Assembly (NCBI GenBank): GCA_021014325.1
Contig: CM037472.1
Span: 30,714,234-30,778,233 of the forward strand
Direction: 5' to 3'
Length of the DNA stretch: 64,000 bases
DNA from: Plazaster borealis
Lineage: Eukaryota; Echinodermata; Asteroidea; Forcipulatida; Labidiasteridae
Part shown: in pieces, positions 1 to 11,700 of the stretch
Numbering within the stretch: position 1 is the stretch's first letter
Layout of the letters: every line of letters starts with the position of its first letter
Program-made: the position numbers and the translations under genes
Notes under the pieces: model-generated
Databases searched by the model: none
What the model was told of the DNA's origin: nothing
The model's input: the letters and a program-made list of their open reading frames with translations, nothing else

Positions 1-324
1 CTTGGAGATGGGAACCATACAGAAACAGTACCGGTGTCAGATGCAATTGTGTCCGCCATGCAATACTGTCCGCTCCGGACACTTGCATGTCCGGCATTCT
101 TTAGGAGAGTGACATAGTGGGCTATGCAAAACCGTCCGGCGGACACGGACATGTACATGTGCGTGAGCAAGCGTGGGCTGACGGAAGGGCATTTGTGGGG
201 TCCTGACAACGCTTACCCCTGACAACAATAGAACAAAGGACACCACAAGGTCATTTCAATAGGAACAATAGCTACCCTCCACACGCGGTTTTGTCCGGGC
301 GCTGCGCCCGTCCAAAATTATCAA

Positions 325-605
325 AATACCAAATGCGCCCAGACAAAAAATGTCGAAAAATACTTACGACGAACACAAACCACCGTTTCAATGCGCTAGT
401 AGATCGATCTTTTTGTATTAATAGTGCGCAGCGACTAGTACCCAGAAGTCAGCTATTTCGTAACGGCATTTCGCGTGCATTTTTCTCTGTGTCGCAGGGC
501 ATCCTGACTACATTTTTAGTCGATGAACGGAACCTTGTATCCAAGACTCAATAATTGAGTCGACCCCGCTCTATCATGAGAGGTATTTTTATTGTACATT
601 GTCCA
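325..605 (+). repeat. Dispersed module, copy 1 (inverted copy at 37263-37548)
   Basis: High base identity to the reverse complement of 37263-37548. The match includes an open stretch with the peptide RNGISRAFFSVSQG and the palindrome gactcaataattgagtc near the end. I recognise no protein family. Confidence 0.8.
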
Positions 606-937
606 TCAGGGGCCCGAGGTTGACAATTATCATGCAGGGCGTTTAATTTACTGCAAGGACGGTTTTGCACGGGGGCACGTCCGATTGCATATGCAAATGT
701 GTCCGGGCGGACACAATTGCATTATGCAGCAGCGTCCGGACATGTTTAGGAGAGTGACATAGTGGGCATTCCACAGGTTGTGACTATGATCCCTTTTCTT
801 TAATCTTTTCTGTTTTAAACATTGTGGGCATGACCCCACAATGTAAGAAAAGCCCACAAGTACAGATCCTACTTACAAGTAGCCCCTCAATGTAGCTCTT
901 GTAAGCACGGGCGGACACGATTGTCTGTGCAAAATCG

Positions 938-977
938 TCCGGCGGACATTATTGCATATGCAATAATGTCCGCCGGA
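938..977. repeat. Perfect 40 bp palindrome
   Basis: Each 20-base half is the exact reverse complement of the other (half: tccggcggacattattgcat), centred on the AT of GCATATGC. It lies near the right end of the inverted-repeat element. Confidence 0.95.
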
Positions 978-1042
978 TAGTATTGCATTGAGGACATAAT
1001 TGCATGCGACACCGGTACACCGTTGTTCTGTACGTTGGCTGT

Positions 1043-1437
1043 AAAAGGGTCTGTATACGTTTGGTAATTACTCATTAAATGGCAATAAAAACTTACTTGG
1101 TAAGAAGTACAGCAGCTTCTGATAGTATAAAATATTTTGAGAAACAGTTCACTTTGAAGTAATGTGGTTATGGAAAAAGATATCAGTTTTTATCAAAACA
1201 AAATTGAGTCTGAGAAGCGTTTCTGTCAGAAACGTTTCTGAGATTGTGTATTCATATGCAGATTATTCTTCCTGCTTGGACGTAACCGCTCCAGATTTTC
1301 GGCAATATCTCAAAAACGCCACCTTTTGAAATTAAATTTTCACAGGCTAGTTTTATTGTAGGCCTATAATATCAACAACTATTTATAGGATTGAAACAAA
1401 CAATTGGTTCCAATTACTAAACGTATACAATCCCCCT
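1043..1437 (+). mobile_element. TTAA-type MITE, group B copy 1
   Basis: Terminal inverted repeats are aaagggtctgtatacgtttg on the left and the matching acgtatacaatccc on the right. The central hairpin is AAGCGTTTCTGTCAGAAACGTTTCT. Ends are slightly decayed and no clean TTAA remains. Confidence 0.8.
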
Positions 1438-3092
1438 GCAAAGTGGTTTTGGGTCAGTACTTTAGGTTTACTTGAACAGCTCTAGTACCCTTCGTATCCT
1501 TTATCTCCATTTCATAAAAGACCGCGGCCTTTGCAGTTGAGGCCCTTATGTAGCTCAGTGAATAGCCACGGGAGGAAGGAGGGTTTCCTCCCCATGGTGT
1601 ATAGCTGACATACCCAATGTTGTTGTCTTGATTCATAGAGGACTGTATGGGTGATGAGCATAGGCATTTTACAGCGCAACAGTGGGGTTTTTCCAATTTT
1701 GTTCAAAAAGCCTAAATCAAACCCTTCATGTTTCCAGCTTGCTTGTAACTTGACCACCGCAAAATATTACAAAACGTGAACTAGATGCAAAACATATTTA
1801 TCTTCCTTTCAAAATCATCTGGGTTAACTTTTTTTTTTCTTTTTTTCAAAAGTGTGTATACTCGTCGCATACAACGGCATATTTTCTTGTCAGAAACCAG
1901 TGCAGTACCATTGTAAATATGAATGTCCCATACAGGACTGATACCCAGGGGGTGGTTGCTGAACTATTCAAGGGGCCTTCCATCGCTGAGGTAAAGTTTG
2001 AGTATCAATTAATTCTCAACTACACGGCGCCAGCCTTGATCAATCAAACACAGTAATGTTACGAAACGTTTTGTATTGAAGCTCTTGTAGGGATCGCTTC
2101 AACTGCCGTCCCACGGTGTAACGTGGCATGTTGTTTGTACTCCACTGCAAACAGAACGTGCCATATACAACAGCACTTTCCCCAGTGGTGATAAACAAGT
2201 CATTATTTTGTTTGTCAATAAATTTTGGTCACGGGCCAGCAGCACTTGATGTGGGTAATTCGTCTTCAGTGGCTAGTCCCATGGGTAAAGTTGTATAGAG
2301 TTTCAAACTGTAGCTTTCAAGCCAACAAACTATAGCTTTCAAGCCAATGAAAAGGGTGAAATCGGGGCTTTACTATAGTGTGGGAGTTGCCCATCCCGTG
2401 CGTCGCTAGCTTCCTGATCAGTATCTTCATCGAACGAAATAAAAAAAATCTAGATGAGGTAAACACAGAAATAAACAAAATGTTAATTTTCATTCATTTT
2501 ATTTTATTTTTAGTTATCTTGTTTGGACTGACTTTTGTATTTTGTAGTTTGTGTGAAGGTGCTCTCCCAATTTTCTTTTTTCCTGAACATTGTATTGAAA
2601 GAAGTGAAGCAATCCCCAAAAGCCGACACACAGGAATAAAAGTCCAGATTGTGTCTGAACCTGTAGTTTTGTATTTCTGGTGATGCACAGAGTCTTTAAA
2701 CCTCCCGAATTGTAACATCTGAGAGGTTCTGGGTCTGGAAATGAATGTGAACCCAGGCCTGCAAGCATGATTTTCCAGGAATGTTCGCATTCATCCAATC
2801 TCATCCGTGCTCATTTCGTTCATGATTATTAAGAGGAAATGGCCAACATTGTGTATACAAGTCTATCTTTTTTCCTGAACATTATATTGCTCATTCATCC
2901 AATTAGGATTACTTTGATCAACTCTAAAGCTATAGTTAGGTTAATAACAATTTGCACTTATAACAATCCGATCAACACTTGTTCAATTTGGAGGCTTCAT
3001 CACGACAAGCCCAAGTTGGCTTCCATAATTTGAGTTCCAATCGAGTCAAAGATGTTCAGGACAAATGTCATCTTTGACGGCAGTATGTCTCC
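1438..3092. other. No gene seen
   Basis: AT-rich unique-looking DNA. Short open frames here lack family similarity or codon structure. A duplicated phrase (ctatagctttcaagccaa, about 2309 and 2331) is the only local repeat noted. Confidence 0.6.
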
Positions 3093-3485
3093 TTAAAGGC
3101 TCTGGACACGTTTGGTAATTGTCAAAGACCAGTGTTCTCATTTGGTGTATCCCAACATATGCATACAATAACAAACCTGTGAAAGTTTGGGCTCAATTGG
3201 TCATGAAGTTGCAAGAAAATAATCAAAAATGAAAGAAAAAATACCCTTGTTGCACAAATTTGTTTGCCTTCAGATGCCTGAGAAAGGCTTCAGGTCTGAA
3301 GTCTTTCTCAGATTCAAATATTTTAGTGAGAAATTACCTCTTTCTCAAAAACCACGTTACTTCAGAGGGAGTCGTTTCTCACAATGTGTTATACTATCAA
3401 CAGCTCTCCGTTACTTTATACAAAAAGTAAGTTTTTATACTAATATATATGTTGAGTAATTACCAAATGTGTCCAGTGAGTTTAA
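3093..3485 (+). mobile_element. TTAA-type MITE, group A copy 1
   Basis: The element is flanked by TTAA, begins aaggctctggacacgtttgg and ends with the reverse of it. Internal landmarks are tttgggctcaattggtcat, a central palindrome around cttcaggtctgaag, and ctcaaaaaccacgttacttc. Confidence 0.85.
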
Positions 3486-4950
3486 CTGGGTTAGGGATGG
3501 GGTTATGGCGAGTATACAAAAAGCCTGCGATATTTGACTTCTAATTGGTTTTCCGTATCATTATTGTCCATTCTTGTACGTTTCGAGTGAAAATCGCTTG
3601 TTCTTTTCAGTGCGTTGCAGAAATAGGTCAATTTTACGATGCCACTGCAATACCTTTTAGAAAGGTATGAACATTTTCAAAGCCAATAAACGCATAGCCG
3701 CATAAATCTTATGTCAACTGCTGTTTGTATCTGTAATAGGTACCGTCCTAAATCCATCAGAATGCATTCTGTGTATAGACCCAGATAAATTGGATGGTCA
3801 TATGACAAAAATGATCGATTCGGCTCCGCATCACTGAATCCGCAAAATTCATACAACATCCTGGTGTGGATATTGGAGGTTTGTTCGAGAGAACAAAAAG
3901 CAGGGTTATCAAACTTTTAGAAATCATGATGATCGTAGTTTAAAATATTTACAGATCTGGGCCCAGGTTCATAGTACCTGCTGGATGAAAGTCAGAAGGG
4001 AACCAGTCATAAACATTATACATGCACATATGGTAGTATTTTTACTGGTCACCTTTCTGCCAAAGATAATACAACAATTCGGTGATTATAAGTAATCAGT
4101 GTGCTAAGTGGGTCTGTGAAATTTGTTCCAGGTTTGACAGTGCAGCATTATTTAGGCTGGTGCCGAGGTAGAACAGGTGTCAGTTGCCAGTCTGAACTTT
4201 TTGAACAATATTGTGATGCGGTCGGGTTTTATAGATTCCTGGCGTAATTTCTATATTTTCAAGATTCTTACATTCTGTACCGATGACAACTATAATATCG
4301 AGCTATATGTTATACGCTGAGCATTACTGAACACACACTTCGACTTTTGCTGATAAAAAAAGAATGACATGTTTCAGTGTTATTGGTTAATGCCTGCTCT
4401 TGTGTTACCCATGACAAAAACTGTTAGTAAATCATTTATTGTCTGCTCAGTGACACTGTGAAATGGGGCCACCCTTTAACGGTATACAATCCCCTCCATC
4501 AAAGAGCTATGATGTGCAGAGTGGGCTGTCATAACATGACAGCGTGAATGGCCCCAAATGCTCCCATCCTGATCCCGACCCGATTCCATTTACGGATGTT
4601 ATGGCGAACATTTTTTGACTGTATGGAAGTTTTCAAGAGCCCCCACACTGTTTATTTGTGTTGGACGTCAATGAATCAAAAGCACAAGTGATTTCATGGT
4701 TACATAAAGGTCTGATTTTATGAGACAAGAGGGGCTCAAGTGCAATATCACTGGTCCCCTGGACTGACGGGTAACGGTTATTGGCCCCGAAATACTTCTA
4801 CGCAGGGCAAAGTCCTCGTTGGAGCCCCGAAATAATAGCCTACACTCTCGTGAAGATCGACTCTAAGCGAAGAGTTACGTGACGCATATACAGAATCATT
4901 TGTGTGCACACTCTATCGGGTCGGAGCAATTATCTGGGTCAATTTGTCCA
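3486..4950. other. No gene seen
   Basis: No recognisable exon or repeat terminus on either strand. Confidence 0.6.
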
Positions 4951-5255
4951 GGGCCCAATTTCATAGTGCTGCTTAACGGTTGATTTTGTGCTTACTGAGC
5001 GAGTTTCCATTTCATAGCGCTGCTAACCGTATAAGCACACGAAAAGACATGCTAACCTTCCGGTGTTTAGGCCTACTGTATACCTACTGAAAGTGAATGA
5101 CGTAACACTAACAGTGCAATTCCATGGTGAACGCGCAAGATGGCCGCCTAATTTTATTGCTAACCTGTGAAATATGCTTATGAACAAGCATTTTTTTCTG
5201 CTACAGTTATCACGAAAATTTGCTTACCGTATAGCAGCACTATGAAATTGGGCCC
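4951..5255. mobile_element. GGGCCCAATTTC palindromic element, long variant
   Basis: Ends gggcccaatttcatagtgct and its reverse at 5236-5255. The interior differs from the common form (gcttaacggttgattttgtg, tgctaaccgtataagcac) and resembles 9630-9870. Confidence 0.8.
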
Positions 5256-6837
5256 AGGAACTCGGATCACATATAGAAACAGAGATTGATATAATACGAA
5301 TCCGGGACCCTTGTGACATTATAACCCGGACTGTGATCGTATGGTTATAACTAGCATATAAGTTAAACCGGCATTGGTTCCGGTGTACGGAATAGTTATA
5401 TCAGAGTTTGTTCGACTCGGACTCTTAAAATGACCCTATAAGAATCTAAGTTAATAATGATTATCTAATTCCAGACTGCGGATTTGGGAGTTCGGGGCGA
5501 GTTGCGGGTCGAACTGACGCGATGGAGGGATCGAAAAATCCAGGTCAAATTGTGCCCCAAAATGTTGCAGAGTGCATCTGTTGTTGGATTTTAGCTCTCA
5601 ACTATCTCGAAGTAATTAATAATAAAACAAATACATTATTCAAAATATTTGAGGGGAAACAATAAACTTCACATACCTATATTAGATTATGCCTGTTGTA
5701 TCAGTTATAGTTTTGCGTAACTGAACGAATATTTGTTGATTTCTTAAATTTATTTAACTTTCCATTCTTTTAACTGTACAGTTTTATTTAGGCTTGGTAT
5801 ATGTACTCTCCTTATGTGTGCAAAATGTGAAAATTGCAGCGTAAAGAAGAGGCAAATTTAACATCTGATCTCGATGGGACTGTTCTGTGCTTGTGCGGGC
5901 CTATCCGTACGGTTACTTACCTCATCTTACACTTTTCGTCGTCGGTGATGTGAACTCATCATTCCCACTTCCCAGGTTGATGCCTTTGAATTATAACAAA
6001 AAAGTAGAACAGAAAAGAACTGCCCAGCTGCAAATTTCTGAACATACTTTCTATGTCAAAGTTCTTTTAAAAGTTCGAGAAAAAGTATCATGCTGAGCAT
6101 GTCACGGGAACAAATCAAAACGTTAGCTGCGTTCTTGTTAAAAGGTACTCGGCGGTCGTTCAATGAACTCAGATAAGTTTGTGTCATTGATATTTTTACT
6201 AGTTCAACCATACTGCACTTTATGATATCATGCGTCGTATTCATACGCGAACGACCTTCATGGTTTTAAACACAAAGGGCCGTGTTTTGAAGAATCGCCG
6301 ATAACCCATTGGTGTATTGATAATTGTCAGAATGCGTGAACGGCTCACGTAGAGTTATTGGCGACAAAATATTATTTATGTTTTTGAAATGTATTCCAGA
6401 TTTTACGATTTGACATTAAGGAAGAGTTGAACTCCGTTTTGGCAATCAAATGGATTCTGAGCTCTGAATTTTGAACCGAGTGTATCAGAGTCGGGAGATA
6501 GTTTGTAGAAAACAATCTCGGTTCAAAGTTTCAACTCCATGTATTGTAGGCGATAGTCTGAGCGATCATTCTCCCGTTCATCCAGCTCTGATTTTGTTGT
6601 ATCAAAAATTACTTTGGTTACTATTGTTGTCATCTTGAATCTTGAATCCTCAACTGCGACATTAAAAAGGGTGGATGCTCTGCTTCGGTAACGGAGGGGC
6701 CCCAGAATGTTTGATCCCTAGAACCAAACACGTATAGAAGTACGTGTTTGTTCTAGGTTTTGGGATTCTTGCTTCGTTTTTGTTTCCGACTACATGCTCG
6801 TGGTGAAAACCACATGAGAGTCTCTCTTTAAAGGCAC
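5256..6837. other. No gene seen
   Basis: AT-rich, with no coding similarity or clear repeat. Confidence 0.6.
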
Positions 6838-7187
6838 TGAACACGTTTGGTAATTGTCAAAGTTATCCCAACATATCCATAAAACAACAAGCCTGTGAAA
6901 ATTTGGGCTCAATTGGTCATCGTAGTTGCAAGAAAATGATGAAAGAAAAAACACCTTTGTTGTACAAATGTGTGTGCTTTCAGATATAGGAATAAAAACT
7001 TCTTGCATAGAAGTTTTTATTTATATTTTAGTGAGAAATTACCTCTTTCTCAAAAACTACGTTACTTCAAAGGGAGTCGTTTCCTACAATGTTGTATACT
7101 ATCAACAGCTCTCCGTTGCTTGTTACCAAGTAAGTTTTTATGCTACAATTTGTTTTGAGTCATTACCAAACGTGTACGATACCTTTA
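6838..7187 (+). mobile_element. TTAA-type MITE, group A copy 2
   Basis: Same organisation as copy 1, with central palindrome acttcttgcatagaagt. The right flank is TTAG instead of TTAA, and a segment near the left end (gaccagtgttctc) is deleted. Confidence 0.82.
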
Positions 7188-8235
7188 GGCTTGAATTTTT
7201 TTAAATGGCTAATCATCTTTTGGGATTGCAAAATAATATAAACTGATAAATTGACACGAAAAATGTACGTGAAAAACGAGATGATCGTCGGCCAAACTTC
7301 CTCAATTCACTGGACGATTTTGTGTGTGGAATATGAAAATAAGGACACACATCCTACACTTTAGAATAACTGGTCAAAGTGTCTGATTGGGCTTCCAGCA
7401 CTTTGTTTAATAGTTTGCCCAAACATTTTGTACAGACACTCGGTGACAGGTTGGTTCAATGAAATTCAGCTGCAGTTGATAATATAGTTGATGCTGTGCG
7501 TAGGCTCCTATAGCATTTGTATTCTGTTAATAATTACCAATTTGGACATTGTTCTTCCGTGTACAGAAATAGTTGATCAGAAAAAGCGGGCCAGCCAATG
7601 CATGTGCAAACAACTTGCACTAGAAATTAATTAAATTAATGGGAAGGGGGGTGGATTATCTCAACTGGAGAAGCTTGAACTCTCGGGGGTATTGCGTATA
7701 CTATCGGGCGGCTATAGGGGGTAGTGCCTGTGAGGTCAACCAACCTGGATCCACCTGGTAGTAGGTTAAAGCAACTGCCAATGCCGTCATGCACTTGGTT
7801 TAGCCTCGTTCACAGCACGACACTTCATTCTCTTCTGCCTCCCTTCATCCGACCCTATTCAAAGCATTGTCATGGCCGTTCGATGCACCCTCCCACGGTA
7901 ACTATACACACAATGTCGTTAATGGAGCAAGCGTGCGTGACTCCGTCAAAAAAATCCCCCATCTAGCGCGCTGCTGTGATACGGGCATTCGGCGAGCAAC
8001 AAAAGCACTACACATTTTCCACTTCTCTGCCTCTATGTCCTCATTTCAACTCGTCAACTGTTTTAGGTGTCGTATACGGATCGATCTTTGCATTTCAAGT
8101 ACCTCCGTGACTTTTTTGTGTTGCGCATTTCTGAAAGAGTATTATTGCCGTGTCTGCCTATCGTTATGCATGATGTCCTGAGTTGACCTCAGAGGCTGTG
8201 GAGGAGTAAAATGCCCACCTGTAAACCAGAAGGGC
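7188..8235. other. Upstream region of the BDH1-like gene
   Basis: No exon supported. Open frames at 7724-8181 overlap in two frames and resemble no family. The proximal promoter presumably lies in the last few hundred bases. Confidence 0.55.
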
Positions 8236-8280
8236 TATATAAAGAGCTATCATCATCTGTCACAGTAGTCAGTCAGTCAG
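8236..8280 (+). promoter_or_regulatory. TATA box and initiator region of the BDH1-like gene
   Basis: TATATAAA lies at 8236-8243, 84 bases upstream of the ATG. Initiator-like TCACAGT (8260-8266) and TCAGTC (8269-8274) lie 24-35 bases downstream of it, within a short CAGT/AGTC repeat run. The spacing fits a focused TATA-Inr promoter with a 5' leader of roughly 55-65 bases. The exact start site is inferred. Confidence 0.65.
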
Positions 8281-8326
8281 TCTTGTTTGGGACACGTCAC
8301 TGGAGCTCACCTGTAAAGCTGTAACC

Positions 8327-8714
8327 ATGGCGAGCTTTATTGTATTCATCTACCTGTTCATCGTGTACCTTTTGCCGTGTACAACGTGGGTCCGGCTGGT
8401 TGGTGCTTTACCCGCCGTGGTCGTTCTCCTCTTCACCTGGTTCGGTCCGCCAGAGGAGCGGATTGCAGCCACCGGGAAGGCTGTGGTGGTTACCGGATGC
8501 GATACCGGTATCGGTAACGCATTGGCTAGGTACCTGGACAAATTAGGCTACCGTGTCTTCGCTGGGTGCTTGTTTGCGGACGGCAAAGGAGCTCTCGAGT
8601 TAAAGAGACAATGCACAGACAAACTAGTTGTGCTTCAAATGGACGTGACAGACGGGGACCAAGTGACTAGAGCAGCAGCCCAAGTACAGAAGATCCTACA
8701 AGCAAACAAAGAAA
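8327..8714 (+). CDS. bdh1: BDH1-like, coding exon 1
   Basis: This exon encodes residues 1-129 and the first base of codon 130. The start ATG sits in a good context (gtaaccATGg) 84-91 bases after the TATA box. It carries the hydrophobic N-terminal segment, the cofactor-binding glycine motif TGCDTGIG and the following beta-alpha units (VFAGCL, LQMDV). The donor is A|GTATGC. Reading past 8714 leads quickly into a low-complexity T-rich stretch, which supports the exon end. Confidence 0.9.
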
Positions 8715-11700
8715 GTATGCACATCTTTTTTTCTTTATCTTTATTTTAAATTTAAAAATTGATTGAATACAAAAAGTTTAAGGGAAGGTGTCACAATGTT
8801 CTTTTTAAAGTGCTTCCATTACAATGTGTGCAAGAAATAATAGCATTCAGCTTAGTCTAGTGAGCCGTTTATCGCGTTTTGGGGATCTTTGATTTATTTT
8901 TTGCTCTCCAACCGCTGATTTTCATATTCCGAAATCAGGGCCCAATTTCATAGAGCTGCTTAAGCAGAAAATATTGCTTAACAATTTTCTGCTTCGCAGA
9001 AACGAGCAGGATACCCGAGTCACAAATTGTACACGTGACATGGTAGTTTGGCTAGTAACCTTAGTCTGGTAATCACAATTAATTTCTGCTTAGCTACTCT
9101 TTGTGCTTAAGCAGCTCTATTATGAAATTGGACACAGGTTCCTGATGAATCCTCATTGTTTTAATTGATTAGCGAGAGTTCTTCTACTGTACTCCTATTG
9201 CAAGCTTTGAATGTGTTTATAGAAATATGCATAATACTAACAAAATAAAATATAAACCATTTTGCAGGTTTGCGGCCGTGATGCTAGCCTATATAGACAA
9301 TGTTGAATGTTGTATGTAGGCACTTGCCCAGTCTGCAGCTTTACGCAGATTTCATAAAATGCATGAATCTTACTTTATACAACTAGTAGGGGAGGCAAGA
9401 GAGTAGAAGTGTGTGCTATTTATTATTATTATTATTACATATTTTATTTTTCTACCAAATCCACATTCGCAGCTTGCTCATTAACATTCGAGCACGATTA
9501 CTTCGAGATAAAGACCAAATTATTTTAGAATTAGGGACATCTTCTGTAATGCTATCTCCACAGGAAATCCAATTTATCGCAACTGTCCCCCATTGTAGGT
9601 ATCCAAATAAAATTAGTTCAAGTGCTGCCTAACGGTAAGCAAATGACTGTTCGTGCTATTTATGTTGCATAAAATTTGCTTAAGCATAGGCGTACCGTAT
9701 TTCTCTGATTAGCAACAAAATTAGGCGGCTTAACTTGCGGCTGGATTTGCATTATGACATCATTTCTCTGCTTCCAGTAAGCACCTGAAGGTTAGCATGC
9801 CCTTCTGTGCTAACGGTTAGCAGGGCTACGAAATGGGAATCGCACAGTAAGCACAAAATTGGTTGATAAGCAGGGGCCCCATAGAGCTGCTTGAGCAAAC
9901 GTAAGCAGGAAATCAGTCACAGATTGTACATGTGACATGGTATTTGGGCTGGTAACCTTATTCTGGTAAGCAAAATTGGTTGTGCTTAGCAACTTGTTGT
10001 GCTTCAACTCTATGAAATTGGGCCCTTCGTCATATACCTTATATGCATATGACGTCATTTGAGTGAGACGCCATTTTGAGTGAGGTTGCGCATCCCCTTG
10101 CACCGCGCGTACATAGATGTGCGCTTTCCATTGTACAGCGGCGTGATGACGTCAGTGCATAAGATCCATTTATCTCTATTAATATTAATGGAGATAAGGT
10201 CCATAGGTCCATTACTGGAACGAGTTTACGCTCGCATAAACGGCACAAAGACAGGCTTTAAGTTGCGTCATGCTGGCGTTTTTTTTATATAAATATAGTT
10301 GCGTCATTGGTCGGAAATAGATGCCTGCAGTAACTGGGCGTATTTGCGTCTACTGTTACTGCATGACATCCCCAGTCTCGCTACCATGGGCAGGGCATCG
10401 TATACCTCTCGAGCAAGGCATTCTGGGGGGGGGGGTGAAGCGGCGAGATCGTACACCACTGAGAGCGAGGTTGGATCATTCCCAATCCTGTTTGTAAGTG
10501 TGACGTAATTCCTCTGTAAGCCACGCCCACTTCACACAACTGGCTCATACCAGAAGCACATGAATTGCATTGAGCTAGTTTTCTTATATGAACATGTTTT
10601 GTTGGAAAAGTTTAATACTTGCACTTAGCTTTTACATACGTTCTTCAAAGACCGTAAAAAGTCTGCTCCTCCGAATTAAAAGTTTCTTTCATAAAAAATG
10701 CTTTAGTAGAATGATGAAATTTGTGATTTAAGTTGTAATTAAAAAATACACACAAACTTGTGCCAGCTTTTGAGCCGGAATTTGCGAAAACTTGGCCCGT
10801 GCAACAGATATTGAATGCGTGTGACGCAATGACTTATCAACATGGTGGATTTGTTTATTGAACATGATTAAATTACACTTACACCATTGGTCTCTAATGA
10901 CTTACACACGCCCAAGCTGTCCGCCATTTTGGGAGTCAAAATGTACACAAACAACCTCGTTCCCAGAATCCCAGGTGTAATCGAGTCTCACCGCGCCATT
11001 TTTTTTTTCAGCACGAGCTGCTCGCTCATAACGCGTTCGGTGCTCTGCTAGCTGCCCATGGTAGCGAGGCTGGTACACAAAGGCATTGACTCCCATAATG
11101 TCGTATTGGTATAGACGCCATTGATCTCTATAGACCTTTCCATTGTTGATAAACAAACCGCGCTGGTTGGCATGGACGGCCGAATGTTAGTAAAACATTC
11201 AATCGTGTTAACAGATGTTTTAACTGTATTCAACATTTTCTGCAAACTTTCAATTAAACAAAATAGGCTACCTCCCATGATTGATTGCTTTGTTTCCAAC
11301 AAATACAACACTATTTTTGAATATTTTGTGTAACATTGTTACGAACTGTGGCTATATCTGTTTTTGTTTTGCATTTATGGCTTTCTATAGTTTCCTACCT
11401 CGGTTGGCAAAAACTCGGGATGTGACGTTGCAATAGAAAGGTATATTATATTGAGATCGATGGTAGAAGCGCATTGTGTGGAGTTGCGTTCCGCGTCGTG
11501 CAATGGGTCAATGAGGGAGGGGTGGCAATCAGTCTTGGCTAATAACCATTTTTCACAAAAATGAACTCGTATACCCTAAGTTAACTTTCTCAACAATTCA
11601 ACTCTGTCAACACGTAAAAATTGTCGGGGAAAAATTATCTTTCTCCTTGTCTTACTTCATAAACATCACTAGTAACTTTTTATCAATCACCAAAAATCAA

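Larger units (their letters stand above)
10..1042. mobile_element. About 1 kb inverted-repeat element with GTCCGGCGGAC palindromes
   Basis: The left end (cagtaccggtgtc, then tgcaat-gtgtccgcc-atgcaatac-gtccg) is matched in reverse at the right end (cggatagtattgcat, then gcgacaccggtacac near 975-1025). Between them are repeated GTCCGG/CCGGAC and TTGCATATGCAA blocks at 60-140, 650-750 and 905-980, and the phrase aggagagtgacatagtggg twice (102, 750). A module at about 325-605 is shared with an element at 37263-37548. No transposase is seen. Exact ends and target duplication were not resolved. Confidence 0.6.

Noticed and set aside
291..554. Open frame of 87 codons on the plus strand, similar to one at 37329-37649
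   Set aside because: Shared because both lie in a dispersed repeat; no known domain, and flanking sequence is transposon-like. Reported as a repeat module, not a gene.
7724..8181. Overlapping open frames upstream of the BDH1-like gene
   Set aside because: Two frames overlap without family similarity; compatible with chance in a GC-richer promoter-proximal stretch.
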